From Actinomadura litoris (GTDB lineage: Bacteria > Actinomycetota > Actinomycetes > Streptosporangiales > Streptosporangiaceae), in assembly GCF_009733595.1 (NCBI RefSeq), contig NZ_WOFH01000018.1, forward strand, positions 1 through 64,000: DNA of 64,000 nt. Reading direction: 5' to 3'. Shown here piece by piece: positions 8,885 through 17,918 of the stretch (the stretch's first letter is position 1; each line of letters starts with the position of its first letter). The notes beneath the pieces are model-generated. The model was not told where the DNA came from. It worked only from the letters and a program-made list of their open reading frames with translations, and made no database searches. The position numbers and the translations under genes are program-made.

Positions 8885-10138
8885 TCACCTCCTGTCCTGG
8901 ATGCGGCGGTAGGCGCCCCCGACCCGCCGCACGGCCGGGTACCGCTCGGCCGCGTTCCGCGCGGCCCGGTGGACGAGCGGCAGCGCGCCGTGGGCCAGTC
9001 GCCCGGTGCGGTCCGCCAGCTCGGCCGCCTCGCCGCGCAGCCGGTCGATCTGATCGCGCGCCGGTGGCGTCCCCTCGGCCCGCCCTTCCCGCTCCCGGAC
9101 GCGCAGCAGCAGCGCCGCGGCCGCGTCCACGGCGACGTCGGCCAGGTCGGCGGGGGGCGGTTCCGCCGACTCCGCCTCCGCCGCGCCCTCCACCGGGACG
9201 AGTTCGTACAGGTCGCCGACCACGTGGTACCCGGCCGCGCGCAGCCCCTCGGCCGTCTCGATGGCCCGCTCGGTCGCCCACGGCAGGTCGCCGGCGGGCA
9301 GCCTGATCCTGACCGGGTCCGGACGGGCGGTCAGCACGTCCTGGGCGAGGTAGTGCTTGACCACGTCGTTGTAGGCGGGCCATCCGAGGCCGTCGTCCAG
9401 CGCGCCGTTGAGGAGCCGCAGGAACTCGGTCTCGGCCAGCCCCAGCGACGGGTTCGTGTACGGCACGGCCAGGTCGTACCCGTCCGGGACGAGCCCGACC
9501 GCCGCGCAGAACCGCCGCCAGAGCAGGTCCCGGGGCGCGCCGGGCCGGGGGAGCGTGACGACGTGGACGCGGTCCGGCGGCAGCGAGGCGCCCCACCGCT
9601 CCAGCACCGCGACCGGGTCCTGGAGGCCCCAGAACAGCCGCGCGCTGTCGATCCCCTGCCAGTTCCGGTGCCGCAGCGCCGCGACGAAGTCGGGGAAGGA
9701 CGTCGTGAACCGGTTCTTGACGTCCTCCTGCCAGTGCGCCGGGATCTGCCGGGCGAGGTCGCGGGCCGTGAACACCACGTGGACGTCGAGGAAGCCGAGA
9801 TCGGCCAGCGCCCGCGCGACCTCCTCCTGGGTGGCGGGCGCGAACAGCTCCTGCGAGAGGATCACGTCGCCGTGCCAGGCGCGGGCCTCCTCCACGAGGG
9901 CGGGCCACGCTCCCCGGACGGACAGGTCCGCGGCCCCGCCGAAGAACGTCTCGCGCAGGTCGAACGCCGCGCGGACGTGCGAGGCCGAGTCGCCGCCGGG
10001 GTACAGGAGGCCGTCCCCGCGCAGCCGCTCCCGGTTGTGCCACAGGACGTTCTGGAGGTAGGTCGTGCCGCTCTTGGCCGCACCGACATGCAGGTAGACC
10101 ACGGGCCGCGGCTCTCCGCCGGGAGTGGGTCGGGCCAC
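8885..10138 (-). CDS. Sulfotransferase family protein
   Basis: The 417-residue product carries an N-terminal PAPS-binding loop in VVYLHVGAAKSGTTYLQ (around residues 14-30), the signature of sulfotransferases that move sulfate from PAPS to a hydroxyl or amine. A second conserved stretch, VVFTARDLARQIPAHWQE, fits the 3'-phosphate-binding region (ARD...). The GTG start at 10138 has GAGG 6 nt upstream. The gene heads a minus-strand operon with its degenerate paralogue and a GlfT1-like transferase, divergent from glf. The likely acceptor is a cell-surface glycan or glycolipid, by context only. Confidence 0.8.
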   Translation of the reverse strand: MARPTPGGEPRPVVYLHVGAAKSGTTYLQNVLWHNRERLRGDGLLYPGGDSASHVRAAFDLRETFFGGAADLSVRGAWPALVEEARAWHGDVILSQELFAPATQEEVARALADLGFLDVHVVFTARDLARQIPAHWQEDVKNRFTTSFPDFVAALRHRNWQGIDSARLFWGLQDPVAVLERWGASLPPDRVHVVTLPRPGAPRDLLWRRFCAAVGLVPDGYDLAVPYTNPSLGLAETEFLRLLNGALDDGLGWPAYNDVVKHYLAQDVLTARPDPVRIRLPAGDLPWATERAIETAEGLRAAGYHVVGDLYELVPVEGAAEAESAEPPPADLADVAVDAAAALLLRVREREGRAEGTPPARDQIDRLRGEAAELADRTGRLAHGALPLVHRAARNAAERYPAVRRVGGAYRRIQDRR

Positions 10139-10281
10139 CGCGATCCTCGGGTTCTTGCCGGTACCGATCGAACCCCGGGTATCTTAGCCGCATTCCCTAC
10201 CAACAGACCGGTGCGTCGCGTTCGCGTCACCGTCCGCGACACCGGGTCTACCGCTCCCCCCGCACGGGATGGACGCCGTCA

Positions 10282-11448
10282 GTGAATGTCGACCTCGTGG
10301 TGGCCGGATCCGGGTTCTTCGGGCTCACGGTCGCCGAACGGTGCGCCGCCGACCTCGGCCTGCGCGTCCTGGTGCTCGAACGGCGCGGGCACATCGGCGG
10401 GAACGCCTACAGCGAGCCCGACCCGGAGACGGGCATCGAGGTCCACCGGTACGGGGCGCACCTGTTCCACACCTCCAACCGGCGGGTGTGGGAGTACGCG
10501 AACCGGTTCACGACGTTCACCGGCTACCGGCACCGGGTGTTCTCGACGTTCAAGGGCCGGGTCTACTCGATGCCGATCAACCTCGGCACGATCTGCGCCT
10601 ACTTCGGCCGCGCCTTCACCCCCGACGAGGCGCGCGCGCTGGTCGCCGGGCACGCGGCGGAGGTGTCGAACCCGTCCAACCTGGAGGAGAAGGCGATCTC
10701 GCTGGTCGGGCGCCCGCTCTACGAGGCGTTCATCCGGGGCTACACGGCCAAGCAGTGGCGGACCGACCCGCGCGAGCTGCCCGCCGAGATCATCACGCGG
10801 CTGCCCGTCCGGTACACCTTCGACGACCGGTACTTCAACGACACCTATGAGGGGCTCCCCACCGGCGGCTACACCGCGTGGCTGGAGCGGATGGCCGACC
10901 ACCCCCGCATCGAGGTGCGGACGGAGACCGACTTCCTCGGCGTCCGCGACGACGCGGCCGGGAACGTCCCCGTCGTCTACACCGGCCCCCTCGACCGCTA
11001 CTTCGGCTACGCCGAGGGCGACCTCGGCTGGCGGACGCTCGACTTCGAGACCGAGGTCAGGCCGACCGGCGACTTCCAGGGGACGCCCGTCATGAACTAC
11101 GCCGACGAGGACGTCCCCTACACGCGCGTCCACGAGTTCCGCCACTTCCACCCCGAGCGGGAGTACCCGTCCGACAGGACGGTGATCATGCGGGAGTACT
11201 CGCGGGCCGCCGCGCGCGGCGACGAGCCGTACTACCCGGTCAACACCGCCGCGGACCGCGCCCGCCTGCTCGCCTACCGCGAGCTGGCCAGAGGCGAGAG
11301 GGGCGTCCTGTTCGGCGGCAGGCTCGGCACCTACAAGTACCTCGACATGCACATGGCGATCGCCGGAGCGCTCAGCATGGTCGACAACAAGCTGCGCCCC
11401 CACTTCACGGGGGCCGCCCGCCTGACAACCGGAGGTGTGCACGAGTGA
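10282..11448 (+). CDS. glf: UDP-galactopyranose mutase
   Basis: Glf converts UDP-galactopyranose to UDP-galactofuranose with reduced FAD in the cytoplasm. The 388 residues match the family's usual length. The FAD-binding VVAGSGFFGLTVAER opens the protein, followed by GGNAYSE, RYGAHLFHTSN, and the substrate-region segments GYTAKQWRTDP, FNDTYEGLPTGGY and late RLGTYKYLDMHMAIAGAL. The start is GTG 10282, only 3 residues before the FAD strand. It is the first gene of a run whose members overlap by 4 bp (GTGA) or nearly touch, through at least 15138, so one transcript is expected. Confidence 0.97.
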   Translation: MNVDLVVAGSGFFGLTVAERCAADLGLRVLVLERRGHIGGNAYSEPDPETGIEVHRYGAHLFHTSNRRVWEYANRFTTFTGYRHRVFSTFKGRVYSMPINLGTICAYFGRAFTPDEARALVAGHAAEVSNPSNLEEKAISLVGRPLYEAFIRGYTAKQWRTDPRELPAEIITRLPVRYTFDDRYFNDTYEGLPTGGYTAWLERMADHPRIEVRTETDFLGVRDDAAGNVPVVYTGPLDRYFGYAEGDLGWRTLDFETEVRPTGDFQGTPVMNYADEDVPYTRVHEFRHFHPEREYPSDRTVIMREYSRAAARGDEPYYPVNTAADRARLLAYRELARGERGVLFGGRLGTYKYLDMHMAIAGALSMVDNKLRPHFTGAARLTTGGVHE

Positions 11449-13484
11449 CCGGGCAGAACGGAACCGACCTGCGCGTGCTGCAGCGCGTGGTGATCCCGGT
11501 CGACCGCGACCTCGACGTGCTCAAGCTGTACGTCGAGGGCGAGATCGGACGCGGCGCGCAGGCGCTCGCGGCCGAGGCCGCCGCCGAGGACGGCGCCGCC
11601 TCCGCCGACGCCGTCGGGCGCCGCAGCCTCGTCGTCCCGGTCGGCGGGCGGGTCTCGTTCGCGACCTACTTCAACGCGTTCCCCGCGAGCTACTGGCGGC
11701 GCTGGACGAGCGTGGACGAGGTCGTGCTGCGGGTCCGGATGCGCGGGCAGGCCAACGTGATCGTCTACCGGTCGAGCGCGAAGGGGCACGTGCAGCGCGT
11801 GGCGTCCGTCCGGTTCGACTCGCGGGCGCCGCGCGAGGAGACGTTCCGGCTGACGCTCGACCCGTTCATCGACGGCGGCTGGTACTGGATGGACGTCCTC
11901 GCGGGCGAGGACGCGGCCGTCCTGGAGCGCGCGGACTGGTGCGCCGAGGCGGGCGGCGTCCGGCAGGGCAGGGTCAGCCTCGGGATCACCACCTACGACC
12001 GGCCCGACTTCTGCGTCGCGCAGCTCGCCGCGCTCGGCGGCGCCCCCGAGGTCCTGGACGTCGTGGACGAGGTCCTCGTCGTCGACCAGGGCACCCGGCT
12101 CGTCCGCGATGACGCGGGCTTCGCCGCCGCCGCCGAGGCGCTCGGCGCGAAGCTCCGCCTGATCCGGCAGGCGAACCTCGGCGGCTCGGGCGGCTTCTCC
12201 CGCGCGATGGACGAGACGCTCAGCGCCGGGACCAGCGACTACGTCCTGCTCCTGGACGACGACGTCGTGACCGAGACCGAGGGCGTGCTGCGCGCGGTCG
12301 CGTTCGCCGACTTCGCCCGCACCCCGACGATCGTCGGCGGGCACATGTTCAACCTGTTCGCCCGCTCGCAGCTGCACGCCTACGGCGAGACGATCGGGCG
12401 GTACCGCTGGTGGTGGGAGGAGGCGCCGCACACCAGGCGCGAGCACGACTTCGCCGCCGAACCCGACACGAACCCGAACCCGCGGCTGCGCGGGAGCGCG
12501 GGCGGGCTGCGCGAGACCAAGTGGCTGCACCGGCGCGTGGACGTCGACTACAACGGCTGGTGGATGTGCCTCATCCCCGTCGACGTCCTGCGCAAGGTCG
12601 GCCTGTCGATGCCGATGTTCATCAAGTGGGACGACGCGGAGTACTGCGTCCGCGCGGGCGCGGCGGGCTTCCCGACCGTGACGCTGCCGGGCATGGCCGC
12701 CTGGCACGTCCCCTGGCAGGACAAGGACGACGGGATCGACTGGCAGTCCTACTTCCACGAGCGCAACCGGCTGGTCACCGCGCTCACGCACTCGCCCTAC
12801 GAGCGCGGCGGGAACCTGGTCAAGGAGAGCTACATCATCTCGGTGAAGCACGCCCTCGCCATGCAGTACTCCACCGCCGAACTGATGCTGTCGGCGATCG
12901 AGGACGTGCTGAGCGGGCCCGGGCACATGCACGCGGGCATCACCGGGAAGCTGGCGGAGATCACCGCGTTCCGGGCGGAGTTCCCCGACGCGCACAGCCG
13001 GCCGAGCCACGAGGAGTTCCCGCGCGTGCGGCGGAGCAAGCCGCCCAAGCGGGGGCGCGGGTTCAAGCCGCCGCGCGGCAGGGTGAACGTGCTGGCGAGC
13101 GCGATGCTCGGCACGCTGAAGCAGCTCCGGCCGCTGGACCCGGCCGGGCGGACGCACCCGCAGGTCGTCGTCCCGCACATCGACCGGCACTGGAGCCTGC
13201 TCGCGCAGGTCGACAGCGCGCTGGTCTCCTCGGCGGACGGCACGAAGGTCGCCTGGTACCAGCGCGACCCCGAGCGGTTCCGCCGGCTGCTGACGCGGTC
13301 GTCGCTGCTGCACGCCCGGCTCAGCCGCGAGTGGCCCGAGCTGAGCCGCCGCTACCGGGACGCCGTGGCCGAGCTGACCTCGCCCGAGGCGTGGCGCGCC
13401 ACCTTCGCGGCCGCCGAGGCGGTCGGAGCCGCCGAGGCGACGGGACTCCCCGAGGTCGCCGAGGCCGGGCCGGGCGGCGAATGA
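11445..13484 (+). CDS. glfT2: Bifunctional galactofuranosyltransferase, GlfT2-like
   Basis: GlfT2 elongates the galactan chain with alternating beta-1,5 and beta-1,6 galactofuranose. The 679-residue product has an N-terminal beta-rich domain (LQRVVIPVDRDLDVLKLYVEG), a GT-A domain with metal-binding DDD at 271-273, the catalytic KWDDAEYC (Asp396/397) and WHVPWQDKDDGIDW with His421, and a helical C-terminal domain. These match, in order, the mycobacterial enzyme (Rv3808c, somewhat shorter). GTG 11445 overlaps the glf stop, with GGAGGTG upstream. It would act at the inner membrane on a lipid-linked acceptor made by the GlfT1-like enzyme. Confidence 0.93.
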   Translation: MTGQNGTDLRVLQRVVIPVDRDLDVLKLYVEGEIGRGAQALAAEAAAEDGAASADAVGRRSLVVPVGGRVSFATYFNAFPASYWRRWTSVDEVVLRVRMRGQANVIVYRSSAKGHVQRVASVRFDSRAPREETFRLTLDPFIDGGWYWMDVLAGEDAAVLERADWCAEAGGVRQGRVSLGITTYDRPDFCVAQLAALGGAPEVLDVVDEVLVVDQGTRLVRDDAGFAAAAEALGAKLRLIRQANLGGSGGFSRAMDETLSAGTSDYVLLLDDDVVTETEGVLRAVAFADFARTPTIVGGHMFNLFARSQLHAYGETIGRYRWWWEEAPHTRREHDFAAEPDTNPNPRLRGSAGGLRETKWLHRRVDVDYNGWWMCLIPVDVLRKVGLSMPMFIKWDDAEYCVRAGAAGFPTVTLPGMAAWHVPWQDKDDGIDWQSYFHERNRLVTALTHSPYERGGNLVKESYIISVKHALAMQYSTAELMLSAIEDVLSGPGHMHAGITGKLAEITAFRAEFPDAHSRPSHEEFPRVRRSKPPKRGRGFKPPRGRVNVLASAMLGTLKQLRPLDPAGRTHPQVVVPHIDRHWSLLAQVDSALVSSADGTKVAWYQRDPERFRRLLTRSSLLHARLSREWPELSRRYRDAVAELTSPEAWRATFAAAEAVGAAEATGLPEVAEAGPGGE

Positions 13485-14347
13485 CGGCGCCCCTCCTGGA
13501 CGATCCGCCGCTGCGCCCTCCCGGTGAGGACGGCGGCCTGCGGCAGACGTTCCGGAACAGGTACCTGCTGCGGCTGCTCGTCCGCCGGGAGCTGCGGGCC
13601 CGCTACAAGGGGTCGCTGCTCGGCCTCGGCTGGTCCTACGTGCGGCCGGCCGTGACGTTCTCGGTCTACTTCTCCGTGGTCGGCGTCTTCCTCGGCATGG
13701 GCAAGCAGATCGAGGACTTCCCGGTCTACCTGTTCTCCGGCATGGTGCTGGTCAACCTGTTCACCGAGACGCTGCACTCGACGACCCGGTCGGTGACGGG
13801 AAACGCGCCGCTGGTCAACAAGGTGTTCCTGCCCCGCGAGCTGTTCCCGACCGCGTCCGCGCTGGTGTCGCTGGTGCACTTCCTGCCCGGCATGGTGATC
13901 CTGCTCGGCGGCGCCGCCGCCGCGGGCTGGCGCCCCTCGCCCGCCGCGCTCGCCGCCGCCGCGCTCGGGTTCTCGATCATCGTGGTGCTCGGGCTCGGCC
14001 TCGGGCTGGCGTGCGCGGCCGTCAACGTGTTCTTCCGCGACCTGGAGCAGGTCATCGACATCTCGGTCATCGTCATCACCTGGTCGGTGCCGATGATCTA
14101 CCCGTGGACGCACGTCCGCGAGCACGCGCCCGGCTGGGTCCTGGACGCCTACCTCGCCAACCCGCTGGTCAGCGCCGTCTCGCTGTTCCAGCGCGCGTTC
14201 TGGCCGCCCGCGACCGGCGACGACTTCACCCTTCCGCCGGACCTGTACGCCCGCGCCGGCCTGTCGCTCGGCGTGAGCGTGCTGGTGTTCCTCGCCGGGC
14301 ACGCGTTGTTCGCCCGCATGCAGCGCCGATTCGCGCAGGAGCTGTAG
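13481..14347 (+). CDS. wzm: ABC-2 type polysaccharide exporter permease (Wzm-like)
   Basis: The 288-residue membrane protein has the family opening RNRYLLRLLVRRELRARYKGSLLGLGWSYVRP followed by about six hydrophobic segments, and a C-terminal FFRDLEQVI stretch common to ABC-2 sugar exporters. It forms the channel with the ATPase encoded next. ATG 13481 overlaps the glfT2 stop (ATGA). Mycobacteria place the equivalent genes (Rv3781, Rv3783) around glfT1, where the pair exports lipid-linked galactan. Confidence 0.93.
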   Translation: MTAPLLDDPPLRPPGEDGGLRQTFRNRYLLRLLVRRELRARYKGSLLGLGWSYVRPAVTFSVYFSVVGVFLGMGKQIEDFPVYLFSGMVLVNLFTETLHSTTRSVTGNAPLVNKVFLPRELFPTASALVSLVHFLPGMVILLGGAAAAGWRPSPAALAAAALGFSIIVVLGLGLGLACAAVNVFFRDLEQVIDISVIVITWSVPMIYPWTHVREHAPGWVLDAYLANPLVSAVSLFQRAFWPPATGDDFTLPPDLYARAGLSLGVSVLVFLAGHALFARMQRRFAQEL

Positions 14348-14349
14348 CC

Positions 14350-15138
14350 GTGACCCCCTCGATCGTCATCGACGACGTGACCAAGCACTTCACGCTGCGG
14401 CACGCCCGCTCGATCAAGGAGATGAGCGTCCGCGCGCTGCGCGGCGAGCGGTTGTCGGACCGGTTCCGGGCGCTGGACGGGGTGAGCCTGACGATCGACC
14501 GGGGCGAGACCGTCGCGCTGATGGGGCTGAACGGGTCCGGCAAGAGCACGCTGCTCAAGCTGATCTCCGGGGTCATGCGGCCGGACGAGGGCCGGGTGCT
14601 CGTCCGGGGCCGCGTCGCCGGGCTCATCGACGTCGGCGCCGGGCTGCACCCCGAGCTGACCGGGCGCGAGAACGTCCGCCTCAACGGCGCGATCCTCGGC
14701 ATGACCCGGCCGGAGATCGAGCGGAAGTTCGACGCGATCGTCGAGTTCTCGGGGATCGGCCGGTTCCTGGACGACCAGGTGAAGTTCTACTCGTCCGGCA
14801 TGTTCATGCGGCTGGCGTTCTCGATCGCCGCGCACACCGAGCCGGACGTGTTCCTGATCGACGAGGTGCTGGCCGTCGGCGACCCGCCGTTCCGGGAGCG
14901 GTGCCTGGAGCGGATCCGGGAGCTGCGCGGGCAGGGCCGCACGATGGTCGTCGTCGCGCACGACATCCAGATGCTCATCGGGCTGTGCGACCGGGGGATC
15001 ACGATGCGGCAGGGCCGGGTCGCCTTCGACGGGCCGACCGCCGAGGCGGGCGCGCTCGTCCGCGCCGACCGCCAGGCGCGCCGCGCCGCCGCCGCGCTGC
15101 CGGACGGATCGAGCTCCCAAATCCCGAAATCGACTTAG
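14350..15138 (+). CDS. wzt: ABC-type polysaccharide exporter ATPase (Wzt-like, short form)
   Basis: The 262-residue ATPase has Walker A GLNGSGKST at 59-67, signature YSSGMFMRL, Walker B VFLIDE followed by VLAVGD, and a switch His in VVAHD. It stops right after the nucleotide-binding domain, so it lacks the C-terminal carbohydrate-recognition domain of O-antigen Wzt proteins, as in mycobacterial Rv3781 and TagH. The start is GTG 14350, two bases after the permease stop. It powers export of the Galf polymer. Confidence 0.93.
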   Translation: MTPSIVIDDVTKHFTLRHARSIKEMSVRALRGERLSDRFRALDGVSLTIDRGETVALMGLNGSGKSTLLKLISGVMRPDEGRVLVRGRVAGLIDVGAGLHPELTGRENVRLNGAILGMTRPEIERKFDAIVEFSGIGRFLDDQVKFYSSGMFMRLAFSIAAHTEPDVFLIDEVLAVGDPPFRERCLERIRELRGQGRTMVVVAHDIQMLIGLCDRGITMRQGRVAFDGPTAEAGALVRADRQARRAAAALPDGSSSQIPKST

Positions 15139-15230
15139 ATAAGGTGTCCCGGGCTGTGGCGGGCGGCGGCCCGAGAACGTGAGGACCCCGCTCCCGGTCC
15201 ACGCCCGGGGTCCGGAAGAGAGGTGCGGCG

Positions 15231-17918
15231 TTGGCCAAGCAGGAGAACGCGGTCCCGCTGCTCGACAACGTCCATCGCGTCATCGCCGACCGGGGCTGCG
15301 CGGTCCTGTCGCTGGACGTCTTCGACACGATCCTGTGGCGCCGCGTCCCGCGCCCGAAGGACGTGTTCGCGCTGCTCGGCGCCCGGTTGCGCGCCGAGGG
15401 GCTGTGCCCGCCCTGGATGGGCGACGCGACGTTCCGGCGGATGCGGATCGGCGCCGAGCAGACCGCCCGGCGCGGCCGGGTCGGCCTCGGCTCCGAGGTC
15501 TCGCTGGCCGACATCTGGCGGTTCATGCCGCTCGACACCCCGGGTGCGCCGTTCGGCGACACGCCCCTGGAGCGGTTCGTCGCCGCCGAGGTCGCGCTCG
15601 AACGCGAGCTGACCGTCGTCGACCTCGACATCGCCGAGGTCATCCGGGCGGCGCGCAAGCAGGACGTCGAGGTCGTCCTCGTCTCCGACACCTACTTCAC
15701 CGAGGACCAGCTCTCCCACCTGCTCGACCGGCCCGAGCTGGGGCCGATGGAGGACGTGCGGGTCTTCCGCTCCAACCAGCACGGCACCGCCAAGTCGACC
15801 GGCCTGTGGGAGATCGTGCTGCGCGACCTCGGCCGGGCGCCCGAGCAGATCGTGCACATCGGCGACCACCCGGTCGCCGACGACGAGGTCCCGGCGGGCC
15901 TCGGCGTCCGGACCGTGCACTACCGCAGGCTCGACGACCCCTACCGGGACGTGCTGCGCCGCGAGCGCGAGCCCGTCGACCCGCACGGCGACCACGCCCC
16001 CGACCTGGACGAGCGGCACGGCGACTTCGGGCTGACGAGCCTGCGCGCCAAGGCCGTCCACTCCGGCGTCCCGTACTCGACCTCGGCGCTGGACGTCGCG
16101 TGGCGGTTCGGCGCGGGCGTCCTCGGCCCGGTGCTGACCGGGTTCGCGGAGTGGGCCGCGCGGCGCGCGCACGAGACCGGCACCCGCGTGCTGTGGTGCA
16201 CGATGCGCGAAGGCGAGCTTCTCTCCCAGCTCATCAACGACGCGGCGCGGGCGCGCGGCCTGGACGTCGAGGCCAGGCCGGTGTGGCTGTCGCGGTTCGT
16301 GACCTCGCTCGCCGGGCTCGACGCGCACGACACCGAGGCCGTGCACGCCTTCATCCGCACCGGCTACCGGCTGACCGTCCGGCAGGCGCTGTCGGTGCTG
16401 GAGCTCCAGCCCGGCGACGTGCCCGGCCTCGCCACCGAGCTGGACACCGTCATCGACAACGGCGACGTCGCCGACCGGGTCGCCCGCGCGCTGACCGAGA
16501 CGCCGCACCTGTGCAACCGGCTCGCGGTGACGGTCACCGCCGCGCGCGAGCGGCTGATCCGCGCGCTGCGGGAGGCGGGCGCGCTCGACGGGCCCGACCT
16601 CACGCTGGTCGACCTCGGCTGGGGCGGGACGATCCAGCGCCACCTGGCCCGTGCGCTCGACATCGCCCGGATCGACATCGCGCCCGCCGGGCTCTACCTC
16701 GCCACCGACGCCCGCGCCGAGCGGGTGTACCTGGCCGGGCTGCGTGCCGAGGGCTACCTCGCGCAGGCCGGGCACCCCGCGGACGTCGCCGCGACCGTGA
16801 CCCGCAGCCCCGAGATCGTCGAGCAGTGCGTCAACGCGCTGTGCGGGTCGCTGATCGGCTTCACCGAGGACGCCGCGCCGATCCTCGGCGTCGCGGCGGA
16901 CTCGCCGTCGCAGAACGCCGAGCGCCGCACCGTCCAGGACGGCGTGCTCGCCTTCCAGCGGCTCTGGAACCGGTACGTCACCGCCGCCGCGACCGCGGGC
17001 GAGGCTCCCTGGCCCGACCTCGCCGAGCCGGAGGCCGCGCGGAACCGGCTGGCGCGGATCCTCGTCGCGGCGCTGGAGTCGCCGACCGCCGACGAGGCCG
17101 CCGTGTTCGGCAACTGGGTGCACGAGGACAACTTCGGCTCCGCGACCGTCACCACGCTGCTGCCCCGCGACCTCAAGCCCGCGATCCCGTACCTGTCCCC
17201 GGGCGACCTCCACGACCTGGACATGCGCGACTCGTTCTGGCCCGCGCTGATCTCCGCGTCCGACACCGGGCTCGGCGCGATGGCGCGGGCCGTCGCCGAG
17301 GGCGCGATCGACCGGGAGGCGTTCGACCCGGCGGGCGAGCCCCACGACAGCAGGCTCCGCTACCGGACGGCCGACGACCGGTGGCACGAGCCGATCCGGC
17401 GGCGCGTCCGGATCAACCACAACGGGCTGTCGTTCGCCCGGTTCCGCTTCGAGCACCACGACACCGTCGACATCTCGATCGCGATCCCGGGGCGCCCGGC
17501 GATCGTCCGGGTCGACTGGATCGAGGCGGAGGTCATCGCGGGCGGCCGCCGCCACGGCGAGGTGCTGCGCTGGGACAGACCCGAGGACTTCGTCGGCCTG
17601 CACTACGCCGACTGCCGCTACCTCGGCGGCAACCTGATGGAGTTCGACACCTCCTACGCGGCGGTGTGGCTTCCGCTGGCCCGCCGCGCCGGGACGCGGG
17701 TCGTCTCCTCCGCGCAGGTCACGGTGGCGTTCGCGATGCTGCCGCAGTCGATGACGGGCATGGCGCCGCGGATGCCGGTGGACCGGCGGGCCGAGCGGTC
17801 GGCGCGCGCCGCCCGGCTCACCGAGCGGCTGCGCGAGGAGTACCGCGCGGCGGGGGTCAAGGGCGTCGCGGCGGGCGCCGGACGAGTGGCCAGGAGGAAG
17901 CTCGGCGATGGCACATGA
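15231..17918 (+). CDS. Large HAD-superfamily protein of the COG5610 type
   Basis: The 895-residue product starts with a HAD hydrolase domain (~20-235): SLDVFDTILWRR motif I, VVLVSDTYFTEDQL, and IVHIGDHPVADDEVPAGLGVRTVHY motif IV. The middle part (~290-600) contains LWCTMREGELL, DLGWGGTIQ and a Tyr-Leu-Ala-rich segment typical of COG5610 proteins often found in glycan clusters. The last ~200 residues (RRVRINHNGLSFARF onward) form an Arg-rich beta domain I do not recognise. TTG 15231 is the only start that keeps the HAD strand; AGAGAGG lies upstream. It is probably co-transcribed with the exporter genes and may act on a sugar-phosphate or on the exported chain, unproven. Confidence 0.75.
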   Translation: MAKQENAVPLLDNVHRVIADRGCAVLSLDVFDTILWRRVPRPKDVFALLGARLRAEGLCPPWMGDATFRRMRIGAEQTARRGRVGLGSEVSLADIWRFMPLDTPGAPFGDTPLERFVAAEVALERELTVVDLDIAEVIRAARKQDVEVVLVSDTYFTEDQLSHLLDRPELGPMEDVRVFRSNQHGTAKSTGLWEIVLRDLGRAPEQIVHIGDHPVADDEVPAGLGVRTVHYRRLDDPYRDVLRREREPVDPHGDHAPDLDERHGDFGLTSLRAKAVHSGVPYSTSALDVAWRFGAGVLGPVLTGFAEWAARRAHETGTRVLWCTMREGELLSQLINDAARARGLDVEARPVWLSRFVTSLAGLDAHDTEAVHAFIRTGYRLTVRQALSVLELQPGDVPGLATELDTVIDNGDVADRVARALTETPHLCNRLAVTVTAARERLIRALREAGALDGPDLTLVDLGWGGTIQRHLARALDIARIDIAPAGLYLATDARAERVYLAGLRAEGYLAQAGHPADVAATVTRSPEIVEQCVNALCGSLIGFTEDAAPILGVAADSPSQNAERRTVQDGVLAFQRLWNRYVTAAATAGEAPWPDLAEPEAARNRLARILVAALESPTADEAAVFGNWVHEDNFGSATVTTLLPRDLKPAIPYLSPGDLHDLDMRDSFWPALISASDTGLGAMARAVAEGAIDREAFDPAGEPHDSRLRYRTADDRWHEPIRRRVRINHNGLSFARFRFEHHDTVDISIAIPGRPAIVRVDWIEAEVIAGGRRHGEVLRWDRPEDFVGLHYADCRYLGGNLMEFDTSYAAVWLPLARRAGTRVVSSAQVTVAFAMLPQSMTGMAPRMPVDRRAERSARAARLTERLREEYRAAGVKGVAAGAGRVARRKLGDGT

